Shown: in pieces, positions 16,604-26,948 of the stretch | How positions within the stretch are numbered: the stretch's first letter is position 1 | Layout of the letters: every line of letters starts with the position of its first letter | Source: Propioniciclava sp. MC1595 | GTDB lineage: Bacteria > Actinomycetota > Actinomycetes > Propionibacteriales > Propionibacteriaceae | Length of the DNA: 64,000 nt | NCBI RefSeq assembly: GCF_017569205.1 | Contig: NZ_CP071870.1 | Span: 1,054,001 to 1,118,000, forward strand | Direction: 5' to 3' | The notes under the pieces: generated by a model | What the model saw: only the letters and a program-made list of their open reading frames with translations | What the model was told of the DNA's origin: nothing | The model's database searches: none | Program-made: the position numbers and the translations under genes

Positions 16604-18561
16604 CGGCGCGCGGTCGGCTCGGGGGAGGCCTGCGACGGCGGGGCGTACTGGCCGATGCCGCCGGGCACCGGCAGGCGCCGGTCGGCGAGCACGACCAACT
16701 GGCCGTCGGCCAGGCCGCTCACGACCTCGACCTTGCCCTGGCCGGTGCGGCCGGTCACCACGGTGACGGTGTCGGCGGTCTGGTCCATCGCGGCGCCGAC
16801 GACCTCGACCGTGCCGGTGGTGTCGGTGATCTTCGTCACCGCCGAGGAGGGGACCGTGAGGACGTCGGCCGCCTGCGCCAGCGTCAGCGTCACGTCGGCC
16901 CACGAGCCGGGGTGCAGGGTCTGGTCGGGGTCGTCGGTGACGACCGTGGTCTCGTAGCGAGGCGACCCGCTCGCACCCGGCAGCACGCTGACGCCGGTGA
17001 CCTGGCCGTCCAGGGTGGCGGGGCTGGCGAGCTGGCCGACCCGCGCGGTGACTCCCGGGGCGACGAGCGCGCGCACGGCGAGGGGGACCTCGACGGTCAC
17101 GCGGGCCGCGCCCTCGCCGACGACGGTGGCCGACCGACCGCGCGAGCTCTCGCCCACGGCGAAGTCGAGCGCGCCGACGACCCCGGAGGTCGGGCTGGTC
17201 AGGGTCGCCGCGGCCAGGTCTGCCTCGGCGGACTCGAGCTGCTGGCGGGCCTGCAGCAGGCGGGCCCGGTCGTTGGCGATCGTCGCGTCGGTGACCATGC
17301 CGCCGAACGAGGCCGCCATCTGGGCCTCGAGGTCGGCCTGTGCCTTGCGGATCGCGTCCTCGGCGGCGGCGCGGGCCGCGGCCTCGACCTGCTGCTGGGC
17401 GGCAGCCATGGCCTCCTGCAGCTGGGCCTGCGCCTTGGCCATCGCCGCGGTCGCGGCCTGCGTCTGCGCGGCCAGGCCCTGGGCCGCGGCGCCGATCGCC
17501 ATGCCGGCGCGGCCCTCGGCCTGCGCGAGCCCGACCATCGCGTCGGAGCACGCCTGCACCTGGTCGGCCATCCCGACCAGCTTGTCGAGCTGCTCGTCGA
17601 GGTCCACGTCGGGCAGCCGCGGCAGGCCCGGCACGCTGGGGCTCGGGGTCGCGCTCGGGCGCGGCGTCGGCTCGTCGGACGCCGTGGGCTGCGGCGAGCC
17701 GGGGTTCGGGTCGGGCGAGCCCGGGGGCTCGGGGGAGGGCGTCGCGCTCGGGGTGGCGCTCGGCTCGGGGCCGACCGTGGGCTCGGGGCTGGCGGACGGC
17801 TCCGGAATGGGGCTCGGCGTTGGGGTGGCGGAGCCCGTCGGGGTGGCGGTGGGCGAGGTGGTCGGCAGTGCCGTGGGCAGCGCGGTCGGGAGGGGGCTGG
17901 GCAGGGACTCGCGGAGGTCCCGCAGGCGCTGCAGGGCCGAGAAGACCGGCGTGCACTGGGTCTGCTGGCGCTCGACGGCCGTCTGGAGGTCGGCGAGCGA
18001 GGCGTTGAGCTCGGTCAGGTACGCGGGTGCCTGGCCGCCACCGGGCATTCCGCCGCCGGGGGCGCCGCCGCCGGGGAGGCCACCCGGGAAGCCGCCGGTG
18101 GGCAGGCCGCCCGTGCCGCCGAAGCCACCCGAACCACCCGGCATCGACGGCAGCCCGCCGCCTAGCGCTCCGCCGAGGCCGGCGGGCAGGCTCGAACCGC
18201 CGGAGCGCTGGGCCGCGAGGTCGGCGTCCAGCTGCGCCTCGGCCTGGGCGAGCTGGGCGCGCGCCTGCAGGACGGACAGCCGGAGCGGGGCGGGGTCGAT
18301 GCTCACGATCTGCTGGCCGGCGGTGACCTGGTCACCGACCTTCACGTGCACGGCGGTGACCATGCCGTCGCTGCGGTACTCCAGGGTGGCCTGGCCGTCG
18401 CGCTCGACGGGGCCCACAAGGGAAATGGTCTGGGTGATCGCCCCGCGCGCGGCGGGGGCGGTCACGTAGGCGGCCTCGGCGGCGCGGGGCTGCAGGGCCC
18501 AGACGACCAGGCCGAGCACGACGGCCCCGACGGCCGCGACGATCCATCCGGCGCGCTTCAT
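16600..18561 (-). CDS. MacA/HlyD-like membrane fusion (adaptor) protein with Gly-rich and Pro/Ser/Thr-rich inserts
   Basis: 653 residues, about 250 longer than usual MacA. A signal anchor lies at 5-25, followed by a lipoyl-like half ([17 protein letters not shown], about 74-90). A Gly-rich insert (about 121-177, GGFPGG type units), a Pro/Ser/Thr-rich insert (about 220-312) and an Ala/Gln-rich coiled coil (about 320-430) come before the second lipoyl half ([12 protein letters not shown]) and the beta-barrel region. It probably links the exporter to the cell wall side. TGATG overlap with the permease gene. The inserts look like a flexible wall-spanning linker. Confidence 0.82.
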   Translation of the reverse strand: MKRAGWIVAAVGAVVLGLVVWALQPRAAEAAYVTAPAARGAITQTISLVGPVERDGQATLEYRSDGMVTAVHVKVGDQVTAGQQIVSIDPAPLRLSVLQARAQLAQAEAQLDADLAAQRSGGSSLPAGLGGALGGGLPSMPGGSGGFGGTGGLPTGGFPGGLPGGGAPGGGMPGGGQAPAYLTELNASLADLQTAVERQQTQCTPVFSALQRLRDLRESLPSPLPTALPTALPTTSPTATPTGSATPTPSPIPEPSASPEPTVGPEPSATPSATPSPEPPGSPDPNPGSPQPTASDEPTPRPSATPSPSVPGLPRLPDVDLDEQLDKLVGMADQVQACSDAMVGLAQAEGRAGMAIGAAAQGLAAQTQAATAAMAKAQAQLQEAMAAAQQQVEAAARAAAEDAIRKAQADLEAQMAASFGGMVTDATIANDRARLLQARQQLESAEADLAAATLTSPTSGVVGALDFAVGESSRGRSATVVGEGAARVTVEVPLAVRALVAPGVTARVGQLASPATLDGQVTGVSVLPGASGSPRYETTVVTDDPDQTLHPGSWADVTLTLAQAADVLTVPSSAVTKITDTTGTVEVVGAAMDQTADTVTVVTGRTGQGKVEVVSGLADGQLVVLADRRLPVPGGIGQYAPPSQASPEPTARR

Positions 18562-19781
18562 CACTCGCTCCTCAGGGCGTCGATCGGGGGCAGGTTCGCC
18601 GCCCGGGCCGCGGGGTAGGTGCCCGCGATGAGCCCGATGCCGAGCGAGACGGCCAGGGCCAGCAGGGTGGCGGGCAGGGACACGGTGACCTGGAGGTCCA
18701 GCAGCGGGGTCAGGATGGCGGCACCGGCGACCCCGAGCGCGACGCCGAGGGCGCCGCCGAGGAGGCCGAGGATGCCGGCCTCGACGAGGAACTGCCGGCG
18801 GATCAGGGCCGGGGTGGCGCCGAGGGCCTTGCGCAGGCCGATCTCGCGGACGCGCTCGGAGACCGACACCAGCATGATGTTCATGACGCCGATGCCGCCG
18901 ACCACGAGGGAGATCGCTGCCAGGCCGGCGAGCAGGGTGGTCAGGACCGCGGTCATGGAGTTCATGGCCGTCAGGAGGGCCTGGAACGTCATGATCGAGA
19001 AGTCCTGGTCGGCCGAGGTCGTGGCGTGGTTGACCGTCAGGGCACGGGTGATCTGCTGGTGGGCCGACGAGATTGAGGCGTCGTCGCGCGCGGCGACGTA
19101 GATCGCCTGCAGCGAGCGCGCCGATGCCGGCGGCACCAGGCGCTGGGCGACGGTGGTCATGGGCATGACGACGGTGTCGTCGTCGTTGGTCATCGAGCTG
19201 GCCCCGACCGACTCCAGGACCCCGACGACCAGGAACGTCTGCCCGCTGATCACGACCTCCTGGCCGACTGCGGGGCTGTCGGCGAACAGGTTGCCCGCGG
19301 TGGTTGGGCCGAGCACGACCACCTGCGCGGCCGAGGCCTGCTCCACCTGCGTGAAGAACCGGCCGTCCATGAGCCCGCGCGCCCGTACGACCGGCCAGTC
19401 GACCGTGGTGCCGGTGACCTGGGAGGACCAGTCCTTGGTGCCGTACTGGACGCTGGCGCGCGTGCCCATCATCGGGGCCACGCCGGCCACGTCGGGGGCG
19501 ACGGCCGGGTCGGCGATGGTCTCGGCGTCCTCGAGCGTCAGCGACTGGATGCCGGCCGTGCGCTGGCCGGACGCCGATGCCGATCCGGGCATCACGATGA
19601 GCAGGTTGGAGCCGAGCTTGTTGATCTCGGCGGTGATCTGGTGGCGGGCGCCCTCGCCGAGCCCGACGGTCAGCATGACCGCGGCGATGCCGATGAGGAT
19701 GCCGAGCATGGTCAGCAGCGAGCGCATCCGGCGGCCGAGCAGCGCCTCGACCGCCGTGCGGAACGTCTCGGACCAGCTCAT
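18561..19781 (-). CDS. MacB-like ABC transporter permease
   Basis: 406 residues. Topology is one helix (about 18-38), a large extracytoplasmic MacB-PCD domain (about 45-265), then three helices. The segment [21 protein letters not shown] with [15 protein letters not shown] is the MacB/FtsX coupling region. It uses ATP hydrolysis of the partner to drive mechanotransmission or export, not classical channel transport. ATGA overlap with the ATPase gene and TGATG with the first adaptor show a tightly coupled operon. Confidence 0.9.
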   Translation of the reverse strand: MSWSETFRTAVEALLGRRMRSLLTMLGILIGIAAVMLTVGLGEGARHQITAEINKLGSNLLIVMPGSASASGQRTAGIQSLTLEDAETIADPAVAPDVAGVAPMMGTRASVQYGTKDWSSQVTGTTVDWPVVRARGLMDGRFFTQVEQASAAQVVVLGPTTAGNLFADSPAVGQEVVISGQTFLVVGVLESVGASSMTNDDDTVVMPMTTVAQRLVPPASARSLQAIYVAARDDASISSAHQQITRALTVNHATTSADQDFSIMTFQALLTAMNSMTAVLTTLLAGLAAISLVVGGIGVMNIMLVSVSERVREIGLRKALGATPALIRRQFLVEAGILGLLGGALGVALGVAGAAILTPLLDLQVTVSLPATLLALAVSLGIGLIAGTYPAARAANLPPIDALRSE

Positions 19782-20467
19782 GCGCCCACCCCGGCACCCT
19801 CCGACAACAGGCCGTCGGTGATGCGGACGACCCGGCGGGCCTCCTGCGCCACGTCGGCCTCGTGGGTGATGAGCACGATCGTGCGGCCGGCGGCGTGCAG
19901 CTCGTGGAACAGGCCGAGCACGTCGCGGGTGGAGACCGAGTCGAGGTTGCCCGTCGGCTCGTCGGCGAGGATCAGCGCCGGGTCCGTGACGAGGGCCCGG
20001 GCGACGGAGACGCGCTGCTGCTGGCCGCCAGAGAGCTCCCCGGGGCGGTGGTCTACGCGCTCGGCGAGGCCGACGCGACCGAGGGCGTCCAGGGCCCGCT
20101 CGCGGCGCTCGGCGCGGGGCACCCCGGCGTACACCAGCGGCAGCTCGACGTTGCGCAGGGCGGTCATGGAGGGGAGCAGGTTGAACTGCTGGAAGACGAA
20201 GCCGATCCGCCGGTTGCGGACGTCGGCGAGCTCGGCCTCGGTCATGCGGCTCACGTCGACGCCGCTGAGCTCGTAGGTGCCGGCGGAGGGCACGTCGAGG
20301 CAGCCGAGGATGTGCATCAGCGTCGACTTGCCCGAGCCCGAGGGGCCCATGATCGCCACGAAGTCGCCCTCGGCGACCTCGAGGTCGACCCCGCGCAGCG
20401 CCTCGACGGCGACCACCCCGGTGTCGTAGGTCTTGCGGACGCCGGTCATCCGCAGCAGGGCGCTCAT
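19778..20467 (-). CDS. MacB/LolD-type ABC transporter ATP-binding protein
   Basis: 229 residues. Walker A GPSGSGKST, Q-loop FVFQQFNLLP, signature LSGGQQQRVSVARAL, Walker B LILADEPTGNLD and H-loop LITHEA are all intact. The NLLPSMTALRNVELP stretch is typical of the MacB/LolD/FtsE branch. It powers the permease encoded next. Overlaps of 4 nt exist on both sides (adaptor 2 upstream, permease downstream). Confidence 0.93.
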   Translation of the reverse strand: MSALLRMTGVRKTYDTGVVAVEALRGVDLEVAEGDFVAIMGPSGSGKSTLMHILGCLDVPSAGTYELSGVDVSRMTEAELADVRNRRIGFVFQQFNLLPSMTALRNVELPLVYAGVPRAERRERALDALGRVGLAERVDHRPGELSGGQQQRVSVARALVTDPALILADEPTGNLDSVSTRDVLGLFHELHAAGRTIVLITHEADVAQEARRVVRITDGLLSEGAGVGA

Positions 20468-21687
20468 CGCTCGGGCGTGGCGGTCGGGTCGGGGGAGACG
20501 ATCGAGCCGCCGGGGCCGAATTGCGGACGCGGGGGCGGGGTGACCACGACGCTGCGGCGGGCGAGCACCTCGGCGCCCTCGTCCAGGCCGGCGGTGATCT
20601 CGACGCGGTCGCCGAAGCGGCGCCCGGTGGTCACCTCGACCGAGGTCACCGTGCCGCCGACCTGGCGCCGCACGGCGGGCTGGCCGTTGGTGATCCAGAT
20701 CGCCTCGCCGGGGAGGGTCAGCACGCCGCGGACCGTGCCGGTGGTCACGACGGCGTCGGCGTTGGAGCCGGAGAAGAGGGTGGCGGAGGGGTCGGTGATG
20801 CGGAGGGTCACCGGGAAGGTGGCGGCCTGCCCCGAGGCTGCGTTGGCGACGATGCCGACGGTGTCGACCACGGCGCTCACGTGCTGAGAGGTGCCGGTGG
20901 GGGTGACGATGGCCTCCTGGCCGGCCTGGAGCTGGGGCAGGTCGGCCGTGCCGACCTCGGCCTCGAGCTTCCAGGCGTCGGGCACGACGACCACGATGTT
21001 GGCCCCCGTCGCCGTCGCGCCGTTGCCGCTCGTCGAGCCGCCGGTCATGCCGGACAGGCCGGGGATGCCCGAGAGGCCGGACATGCCGCCCAGACCGGGC
21101 AGCGAGGCCCCGCCGACGGAGCCCCCGGCGCCGGAGACCTGGTCGCCCACCTCGACGTTGACCGCGGCGACCACGCCCGCCAGGGGGGAGGTCAGGATCG
21201 CGTCGGCCAGCCGGTCGCGGGCCTGCGCCACGGCGGCGTCGGCCGACTCGACGGCCGCCCGGGCGGCCGCGACCTGCGCCGAGGTGGCGCGGTCGGCGTC
21301 GCGGGCGGTCTGCAGCTGGGCGCGGGCCGCGGTGGCCTGCGCCTCGGCGAGGCTGAGGGCGTTGCGCAGGTCGCGGTCACCGACCGTGGCGAGCTGCTGG
21401 TCGACCGTCACCGTGTCGCCGACCTTCACGTCGATCGTGCGGACGGTGCCGGGGACGGCGAAGGACACGTTGGCCTGCTGCTGGGGGGCGAGCACGCCGG
21501 CCAGGGAGACGGTGGTCGTCTCGTCGGTGCGGGTGGCCCGGACCACGTCGGTCGTCGGGCCCGCGGGCGTGCGGGAGGCGTTCCAGAGGACCACGCCGGC
21601 GACGAGGGCGATGGCCAGGAGGACAGCCCCGATCACGAGCACCCAGCGGCGGCGCGACCACGGCGTGCGCGCGCGGGGCTTGTTCAT
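20464..21687 (-). CDS. MacA/HlyD-like adaptor protein, first gene of exporter operon
   Basis: 407 residues. A signal anchor lies at about 12-36 after a basic RRRR start. Lipoyl halves flank an Ala-rich helical hairpin (about 95-165), a Gly/Ser/Met-rich insert with repeated GLSG/GLGG units lies at about 190-235, and a beta-barrel plus membrane-proximal domain ends the protein. ACTCCTC (SD complement) precedes ATG 21687. It is the second adaptor for a single ABC pair; the two may be alternative partners or form a mixed ring. Confidence 0.87.
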   Translation of the reverse strand: MNKPRARTPWSRRRWVLVIGAVLLAIALVAGVVLWNASRTPAGPTTDVVRATRTDETTTVSLAGVLAPQQQANVSFAVPGTVRTIDVKVGDTVTVDQQLATVGDRDLRNALSLAEAQATAARAQLQTARDADRATSAQVAAARAAVESADAAVAQARDRLADAILTSPLAGVVAAVNVEVGDQVSGAGGSVGGASLPGLGGMSGLSGIPGLSGMTGGSTSGNGATATGANIVVVVPDAWKLEAEVGTADLPQLQAGQEAIVTPTGTSQHVSAVVDTVGIVANAASGQAATFPVTLRITDPSATLFSGSNADAVVTTGTVRGVLTLPGEAIWITNGQPAVRRQVGGTVTSVEVTTGRRFGDRVEITAGLDEGAEVLARRSVVVTPPPRPQFGPGGSIVSPDPTATPER

Positions 21688-21719
21688 CGGGACTCCTCGA
21701 GCAGGGGACGGCACCCTCC

Positions 21720-21725
21720 AGAGTA
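21720..21725 (-). promoter_or_regulatory. -10-like TACTCT for exporter operon
   Basis: TACTCT on the minus strand would start a transcript near 21713, giving a leader of about 26 nt that contains the GAGGAGT ribosome binding site of the first adaptor gene. No -35 is evident. Confidence 0.35.
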
Positions 21726-21759
21726 GTCGGCGCCCGCCACGGGCCCGACCCGGTCCGAC

Positions 21760-21765
21760 TAGCAT
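21760..21765 (+). promoter_or_regulatory. -10-like TAGCAT before glnE
   Basis: TAGCAT followed by 7 nt and ATG 21773, no SD. Leaderless promoter candidate. Confidence 0.5.
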
Positions 21766-21772
21766 CTGGTCC

Positions 21773-24745
21773 ATGGACCGCATGTCGACCCCCGCCGGAC
21801 GACTGGCCCGCCGGGGCTTCGCCGACCCCCACCACGCGGTGGCGGTGATCGAGACCTGGTTCGCGGTCTTCCACGACGAGCCCGCCGTGCGCCGGCTGGT
21901 GGACGAACTCCTCGCCAGCGCCGATCCCGACCTCGCCATGGGCGGGTTCGCGCGCATGGCCGCCGAGCAGACGGACGCCTTCCGCCACGTGATCGCCGAC
22001 CCCGAGCGCGCGCGCCGGGTCGCCCGGGTGATGGGGGCGTCCGTCGCCCTCAACCAGCACCTGGGCGTGCACCCCGAGGCGCTGGCCGTGCTCGACGAGG
22101 AACCGTGGCCCCGCGACGCCGCCTCCCTGCGCGCCGACCTCCTGCGCGCGGTGGGGGCCGACCCCGATGCGGAGGCACCGGTCGCCCAGGCCGGGTCGGG
22201 CGACGCCCTCCGGCTCGCCTACCGGGAGGCACTGCTGCGCGTCGCCGCGCGCGACCTGACCGCCTCCGACCCCCTGGCCACCGTCGCCGACATCGGGCGC
22301 GAGCTCGCCGACCTGGCCGACGGCGTGGTCGAGGCGGCCCTCGCCCTGGCCCGCGCCGAGGTACCCGGGCACGAGCGGGTCCGGCTGGCCATCCTGGCCA
22401 TGGGCAAGTGCGGCGCCCGCGAGCTCAACTACGTCTCCGACGTCGACGTCATCCACGTCGCGGAACCCGCCCTCGACGAGGCGGGGGGGCCGGTCGTCGA
22501 CGCGACCGAGGCCGTGGCGATCGCGACCAAGCTCGCGGCGTCCGTGGCCCGGACCTGTTCGGCACGGACCGCAGCCGGGACGATCTGGCAGGTGGACGCC
22601 AACCTGCGCCCCGAGGGGAAGGCCGGCCAGCTCGTCCGGTCGCTGGCCTCGATGGGCACCTACTACGGCAAGTGGGCCAGGAACTGGGAGTTCCAGGCGC
22701 TGCTCAAGGCGCGCCCGATGGCCGGCGACCGCGCGCTCGGGCAGGCGTTCGTCGACCTCGTGGCGCCCCGGGTGTGGTCGGTGGCCGACGACCCGCAGTT
22801 CGTCAGCGAGATCCAGGCGATGCGCAAGCGCGTGATCTCGCTGCTGCCGGCCAAGGAGGCCGCCCAGGAGATCAAGCTGGGCGCCGGCGGCCTGCGGGAC
22901 ACCGAGTTCAGCGTGCAGCTCCTGCAGCTCGTGCACGGTCGCGGGGACGAGCGGCTCCGCCTGCGGGGCACCTTCGACGCGCTGCACGCGCTGGTCTCGG
23001 CCGGCTACGTGGGCCGCGCCGACGGGCAGCAGCTCGAGAAGGCCTACCGGCTGCAGCGGGTGCTGGAGCACCGGATCCAGCTCCACCAGCTGCGTCGCAC
23101 CCACCTGATGCCGACCGACGAGCCGAGCCTGCGCCGGCTGGCCCGCGGGATGGGCTTCGCGTCCAGCGACGAGCTGTCCTCGGCCTGGCGGTCGTCCACC
23201 CGGCGGGTCCTGCGGCTGCACCAGCGCATCTTCTACTCGCCGCTGCTCGAGGCGGTGGCCCGCATCCCGTCCGAGGCGGTGCGCCTGACCTCGGACGCCG
23301 CCGAGACCCGGCTGCGCGCGCTCGGCTTCAACGACACCCGGGCCGCGCTGCGGCACATCGAGGCCCTCACGACCGGGGTCACCCGGCAGGCCGAGATCCA
23401 GCGCCAGTTGCTGCCGGCGATGCTCGGCTGGTTCGCCGAGGGCCCGAACCCCGACCACGGGTTGCTGGCCTTCCGCCAGGTGTCGGAGGCGTTGGGGTCG
23501 ACCTCCTGGTACCTGCGGGCCCTGCGCGACGAGGGCGCGATGGCCGAGAACCTCGCGGTGGTGCTATCGTCGAGCCGCTACGCCGTCGACCTGCTGCTGC
23601 GCGCGCCCCAGACCGCCCAGCTGCTGGCCGACGCCGACCACCTGACCCGCACGCAGGAGGAGATCCTGCACGAGATGACCACCTCCGCCAAGCGCCACGA
23701 CGACCCCAACGCGGCGGTCGAGGCGATCCGGGGGGTCCGGCGCAAGGAGCTGCTGCGGATCGCCATCGCCGACCTGCTCGGCCGGATGGACGTGGTCGCG
23801 GTGGGCGATGGGCTCAGCGGCGTCATGTCGGCCTCGATCGACGCCGCCCTCGAGGTCGCGCGCCGGGAGCACCCCGACGCCCCGGCGCTCGCCGTGATCG
23901 CGCTCGGCCGGTGGGGCGGGCGCGAGCTGTCCTACTCCTCCGACGCCGACGGCATGGTCGTCATCGGCGACTCCGACGACCCCGAGGCGGTCGCCCGGGG
24001 GATCAAGCTCGTGACCCGGCTGCGGGAGCTGCTCCGGCGTCCGGGCGCGGACCCCGCCGTGGAGCTCGACCTCGACCTGCGACCCGAGGGCAAGGGCGGC
24101 CCCATCGTGCGCACGCTGGCCTCCTACACCGCCTACTACGAGAAGTGGTCCTCGACCTGGGAGGCGCAGGCGCTGGTCCGCGCCGGTCACGGCGCCGGCG
24201 ACCGCGAGCTGTCGGCGTCCCTGCTCGCCGTGGTGGACCGGGTGCGCCACCCCGAAGGCGGCATCGCGCCCCGGCAGGTCACCGAGATCCGCAAGCTCAA
24301 GGCCCGGATGGAGAACGAGCGCATGCCGCGCGGCACCGACCCGCGCCGGCACGTGAAGCTCGGCTCGGGCGGGCTGTCCGACGTGGAGTGGTGCGTGCAG
24401 CTGCTGCAGCTGGAGTACAGCCACGAGGCGCCCTCGCTGCGGACGCCCCGTACCTTGGCCGCGCTGGAGGCGGAGGAGGCCGGCGGCTACCTGGCCCAGG
24501 CGGACGCGGTCGCCCTGCGCGAGGCCTGGCTGATGGCGACCCGCATCCGCAACGCGACGATGCTCCTCCGGGGGCGCGCGTCCGACACGATCCCGACCGA
24601 CGCGCGCGAGCGGGCGGCCGTGGCCCAGATGCTCGGCTACGCCCGCGCCGAGGTGGGCGTGTTCATCGACGACTGGTCGCGTCGCGCCCGGCTCGCCCGC
24701 GAGGTCATGGACCGGGTCTTCTGGGGATTGACCCCCGGCGCCTGA
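21773..24745 (+). CDS. glnE: Bifunctional glutamine synthetase adenylyltransferase/deadenylase
   Basis: 990 residues with the duplicated GlnE plan. The N-terminal nucleotidyltransferase (deadenylase side) has MGKCGARELNYVSDVDVIHV at about 210-230; the C-terminal one (adenylylase side) has LGRWGGRELSYSSDADGMVV at about 710-730. Each is followed by an NLRPEGK/DLRPEGK strand and a helical GlnD-PII-like domain. It should adenylylate Tyr405 of the GlnA1 encoded at 31023-32453. Length is normal. Start ATG 21773 is supported by the TAGCAT box. Confidence 0.95.
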   Translation: MDRMSTPAGRLARRGFADPHHAVAVIETWFAVFHDEPAVRRLVDELLASADPDLAMGGFARMAAEQTDAFRHVIADPERARRVARVMGASVALNQHLGVHPEALAVLDEEPWPRDAASLRADLLRAVGADPDAEAPVAQAGSGDALRLAYREALLRVAARDLTASDPLATVADIGRELADLADGVVEAALALARAEVPGHERVRLAILAMGKCGARELNYVSDVDVIHVAEPALDEAGGPVVDATEAVAIATKLAASVARTCSARTAAGTIWQVDANLRPEGKAGQLVRSLASMGTYYGKWARNWEFQALLKARPMAGDRALGQAFVDLVAPRVWSVADDPQFVSEIQAMRKRVISLLPAKEAAQEIKLGAGGLRDTEFSVQLLQLVHGRGDERLRLRGTFDALHALVSAGYVGRADGQQLEKAYRLQRVLEHRIQLHQLRRTHLMPTDEPSLRRLARGMGFASSDELSSAWRSSTRRVLRLHQRIFYSPLLEAVARIPSEAVRLTSDAAETRLRALGFNDTRAALRHIEALTTGVTRQAEIQRQLLPAMLGWFAEGPNPDHGLLAFRQVSEALGSTSWYLRALRDEGAMAENLAVVLSSSRYAVDLLLRAPQTAQLLADADHLTRTQEEILHEMTTSAKRHDDPNAAVEAIRGVRRKELLRIAIADLLGRMDVVAVGDGLSGVMSASIDAALEVARREHPDAPALAVIALGRWGGRELSYSSDADGMVVIGDSDDPEAVARGIKLVTRLRELLRRPGADPAVELDLDLRPEGKGGPIVRTLASYTAYYEKWSSTWEAQALVRAGHGAGDRELSASLLAVVDRVRHPEGGIAPRQVTEIRKLKARMENERMPRGTDPRRHVKLGSGGLSDVEWCVQLLQLEYSHEAPSLRTPRTLAALEAEEAGGYLAQADAVALREAWLMATRIRNATMLLRGRASDTIPTDARERAAVAQMLGYARAEVGVFIDDWSRRARLAREVMDRVFWGLTPGA

Positions 24746-24758
24746 GCCACGCCGCGAC

Positions 24759-24764
24759 TAGATT
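24759..24764 (+). promoter_or_regulatory. -10-like TAGATT before dprE1
   Basis: TAGATT, then 6 nt, then GTG 24771; no SD. Leaderless promoter candidate and support for the start codon. Confidence 0.5.
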
Positions 24765-24770
24765 GGTGGG

Positions 24771-26174
24771 GTGAGCCAGACGACCGCCCAGAAGCTGACG
24801 GGGTGGGGGCGCACGGCGCCCAGCACCGCGCAGGTACTCCGGACCCCCGACGCCGAGGTGGTGGTCGCCGCCGTGGCGCGCGAGGCCGAGCGGAGGGCGT
24901 CCGGGCAGGGCCGGGGCGTGCTCGCCCGCGGGCTGGGCCGCAGCTACGGCGACGTGGCCCAGAACGGCGGCGGGCTGGTGGTCGACATGACCGCCCTCGA
25001 CCGCATCCTCGCCATCGACGACGCCGCCGCGACCGTCACCGTCGAGGCCGGGGTGAGCCTGGACGCGCTGATGCGCGCGGCCCTGCCCCACGGGCTGTGG
25101 GTGCCGGTCCTGCCCGGGACGCGGCAGGTGACCGTCGGCGGGGCGATCGGCAACGACATCCACGGCAAGAACCACCACTCCGCGGGCAGCTTCGGCGACC
25201 ACGTGCGCTCCCTCGACCTGCTCGTCGCCGACGGCCGCGTGCTCACGCTCACGCCCGACGGCAGCCCCGACGACCCCGACGCGTCGCTGTTCTGGGCGAC
25301 GGTGGGCGGGATCGGCCTGACCGGCATCGTGCTGCGCGCCACCGTGGCGATGGAACGCGTCGAGACGGCCTGGTTCCTCGCCGACGGCGTGGTCACCGGG
25401 TCGCTGGAGGAGACCATCGCCGTGCACTCCGACGGGTCGGAGTCGCGGTACGCCTACTCCAGCGCCTGGTTCGACGCCATCTCCGCGCCGCCGAAGCTGG
25501 GCCGGGCCGCGATCAGCCGCGGCAACCTCGCCACCCTGGACCAACTGCGCGCGTACGCCCCCAAGCTCGCCGACCGGCCGCTGGAGTTCAGCGGGAAGAC
25601 GTTCGTGACGCTGCCCGACGTGTTCCCCAACGGGCTGGCCAACAAGCTGACCTTCGGGCTGCTCGGGCAGGCCTGGTACGCCAAGTCGGGGGAGTACACG
25701 AACAAGATCCAGAGCCTCACCGGCTTCTACCACCCGCTCGACATGTTCGGGGAGTGGAACCGCGCCTACGGCTCCGACGGCTTCCTGCAGTACCAGTTCG
25801 TGGTGCCGCCGGCCGCGGTGGGGGAGTTCAAGAAGATCATCGCCAGCATCCAGGCGTCGGGGCACTACTCGTTCCTGAACGTGTTCAAGCTGTTCGGCGA
25901 GGGCAACCGCGCGCCGCTGTCGTACCCGATGGCCGGCTGGAACGTCTGCGTGGACCTCCCGATCAGGGCCGGGCTGTCGGAGTTCCTGCGCGGGCTGGAC
26001 GCCCGCGTCCTCGAGTTCGGCGGCCGGCTGTACACCTCCAAGGACTCCCGCACCGACTCCGCGACCTTCCACGCCATGTACCCCGGCATCGACGGCTGGA
26101 TCGCCACCCGGCGGGCCATCGACCCGACCGGCGTGTTCGCCTCCGACATGGCCCGACGACTGGAGCTGATGTGA
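24771..26174 (+). CDS. dprE1: Decaprenylphosphoryl-beta-D-ribose 2'-oxidase (DprE1-like)
   Basis: 467 residues, near the mycobacterial length. The FAD domain carries [37 protein letters not shown] and a [15 protein letters not shown] stretch. The substrate domain keeps [17 protein letters not shown] and [16 protein letters not shown]. Cys393 in NVCVDLPIR and Lys424 in YTSKDSR align with C387 and K418 of the mycobacterial enzyme, from memory of that sequence. It oxidises DPR to the 2'-keto intermediate for arabinan precursor synthesis at the membrane face. Overlaps dprE2 by GTGA. Confidence 0.92.
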   Translation: MSQTTAQKLTGWGRTAPSTAQVLRTPDAEVVVAAVAREAERRASGQGRGVLARGLGRSYGDVAQNGGGLVVDMTALDRILAIDDAAATVTVEAGVSLDALMRAALPHGLWVPVLPGTRQVTVGGAIGNDIHGKNHHSAGSFGDHVRSLDLLVADGRVLTLTPDGSPDDPDASLFWATVGGIGLTGIVLRATVAMERVETAWFLADGVVTGSLEETIAVHSDGSESRYAYSSAWFDAISAPPKLGRAAISRGNLATLDQLRAYAPKLADRPLEFSGKTFVTLPDVFPNGLANKLTFGLLGQAWYAKSGEYTNKIQSLTGFYHPLDMFGEWNRAYGSDGFLQYQFVVPPAAVGEFKKIIASIQASGHYSFLNVFKLFGEGNRAPLSYPMAGWNVCVDLPIRAGLSEFLRGLDARVLEFGGRLYTSKDSRTDSATFHAMYPGIDGWIATRRAIDPTGVFASDMARRLELM

Positions 26175-26932
26175 TCGACGCCACCGGCAACCCCCAGACC
26201 ATCCTGCTGCTGGGCGGCACGTCCGAGATCGGCCTGGCGATCGTGGGGGAGTACCTCGCCCACGCACCCGCCCGCGTGGTGCTCGGCGTCCGGCCCGGGG
26301 ACGACCGGACCGACGCCACCGTGGTCTCGCTGCGGGCCCGGGGAGCCCGCGCGGTGGAGGTGCTCGACTTCGACGCCACCGACTTCGACGCCCACCCGGC
26401 GTTCATGGACGCCGCGTGGGCCGGCGGCGACGTCGACGTGGCGATCGTGGCGTTCGGCGTGCTGGGCGAGGCCGAGGAACTCTGGCAGGACCAGGCGAAG
26501 GCGGTCGAGGCCGCCCAGGTGAACTACACCGGCGCGGTGAGCGTCGGCGTCCTCCTCGGGCAGCGGATGAAGGCGCAGGGCTTCGGCCAGGTCATCACGA
26601 TGAGCTCGGCGGCCGGCCTCAAGGTGCGCCGCTCAAACTTCGTCTACGGCTCCACCAAGGCCGGCCTGGACGGGTTCTACACCAACCTCGGCGACGCGCT
26701 CGCGCCGTCGGGGGTGAACGTCCTCGTGGTCCGCCCCGGCCAGGTGCGCACCCGCATGTCGGCGCACGTCAAGGAGGCGCCGCTCACGGTGAACCCCGAC
26801 GAGGTCGCCTCGCTGGTGGTCACGGCCGCCCGGAAGGGGCAGCGCGTCGTCTGGACGCCCCCGGCGTTCGAGGCCGTCATGCTCGTCCTGCGGCACATCC
26901 CGGCCCCGATCTTCAAGCGCCTGCCCATCTGA
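26171..26932 (+). CDS. dprE2: Decaprenylphosphoryl-2-keto-erythro-pentose reductase (DprE2-like SDR)
   Basis: 253 residues from GTG 26171, overlapping the dprE1 stop. SDR features: [13 protein letters not shown] nucleotide loop, catalytic Ser in [11 protein letters not shown] and YxxxK as VYGSTKAG (about 155-160). The C-terminal hydrophobic stretch with [10 protein letters not shown] resembles the membrane-associated end of DprE2. It reduces the DprE1 product to decaprenylphosphoryl-arabinose. The coupling to dprE1 makes the assignment much stronger than the SDR fold alone. Confidence 0.9.
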   Translation: MIDATGNPQTILLLGGTSEIGLAIVGEYLAHAPARVVLGVRPGDDRTDATVVSLRARGARAVEVLDFDATDFDAHPAFMDAAWAGGDVDVAIVAFGVLGEAEELWQDQAKAVEAAQVNYTGAVSVGVLLGQRMKAQGFGQVITMSSAAGLKVRRSNFVYGSTKAGLDGFYTNLGDALAPSGVNVLVVRPGQVRTRMSAHVKEAPLTVNPDEVASLVVTAARKGQRVVWTPPAFEAVMLVLRHIPAPIFKRLPI

Positions 26933-26936
26933 GCGA

Positions 26937-26942
26937 TAGACT
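26937..26942 (+). promoter_or_regulatory. -10-like TAGACT upstream of AGCS symporter
   Basis: TAGACT, 4 nt after the dprE2 stop, predicts a transcript start near 26949, exactly where a strong 5' hairpin begins. Confidence 0.45.
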
Positions 26943-26948
26943 TGGTGC

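Noticed and set aside
17630-17940. Tandem repeat or minisatellite inside the first adaptor gene
   Set aside because: The stretch is degenerate Pro/Ser/Thr coding sequence kept in frame; no exact DNA repeat unit could be found.
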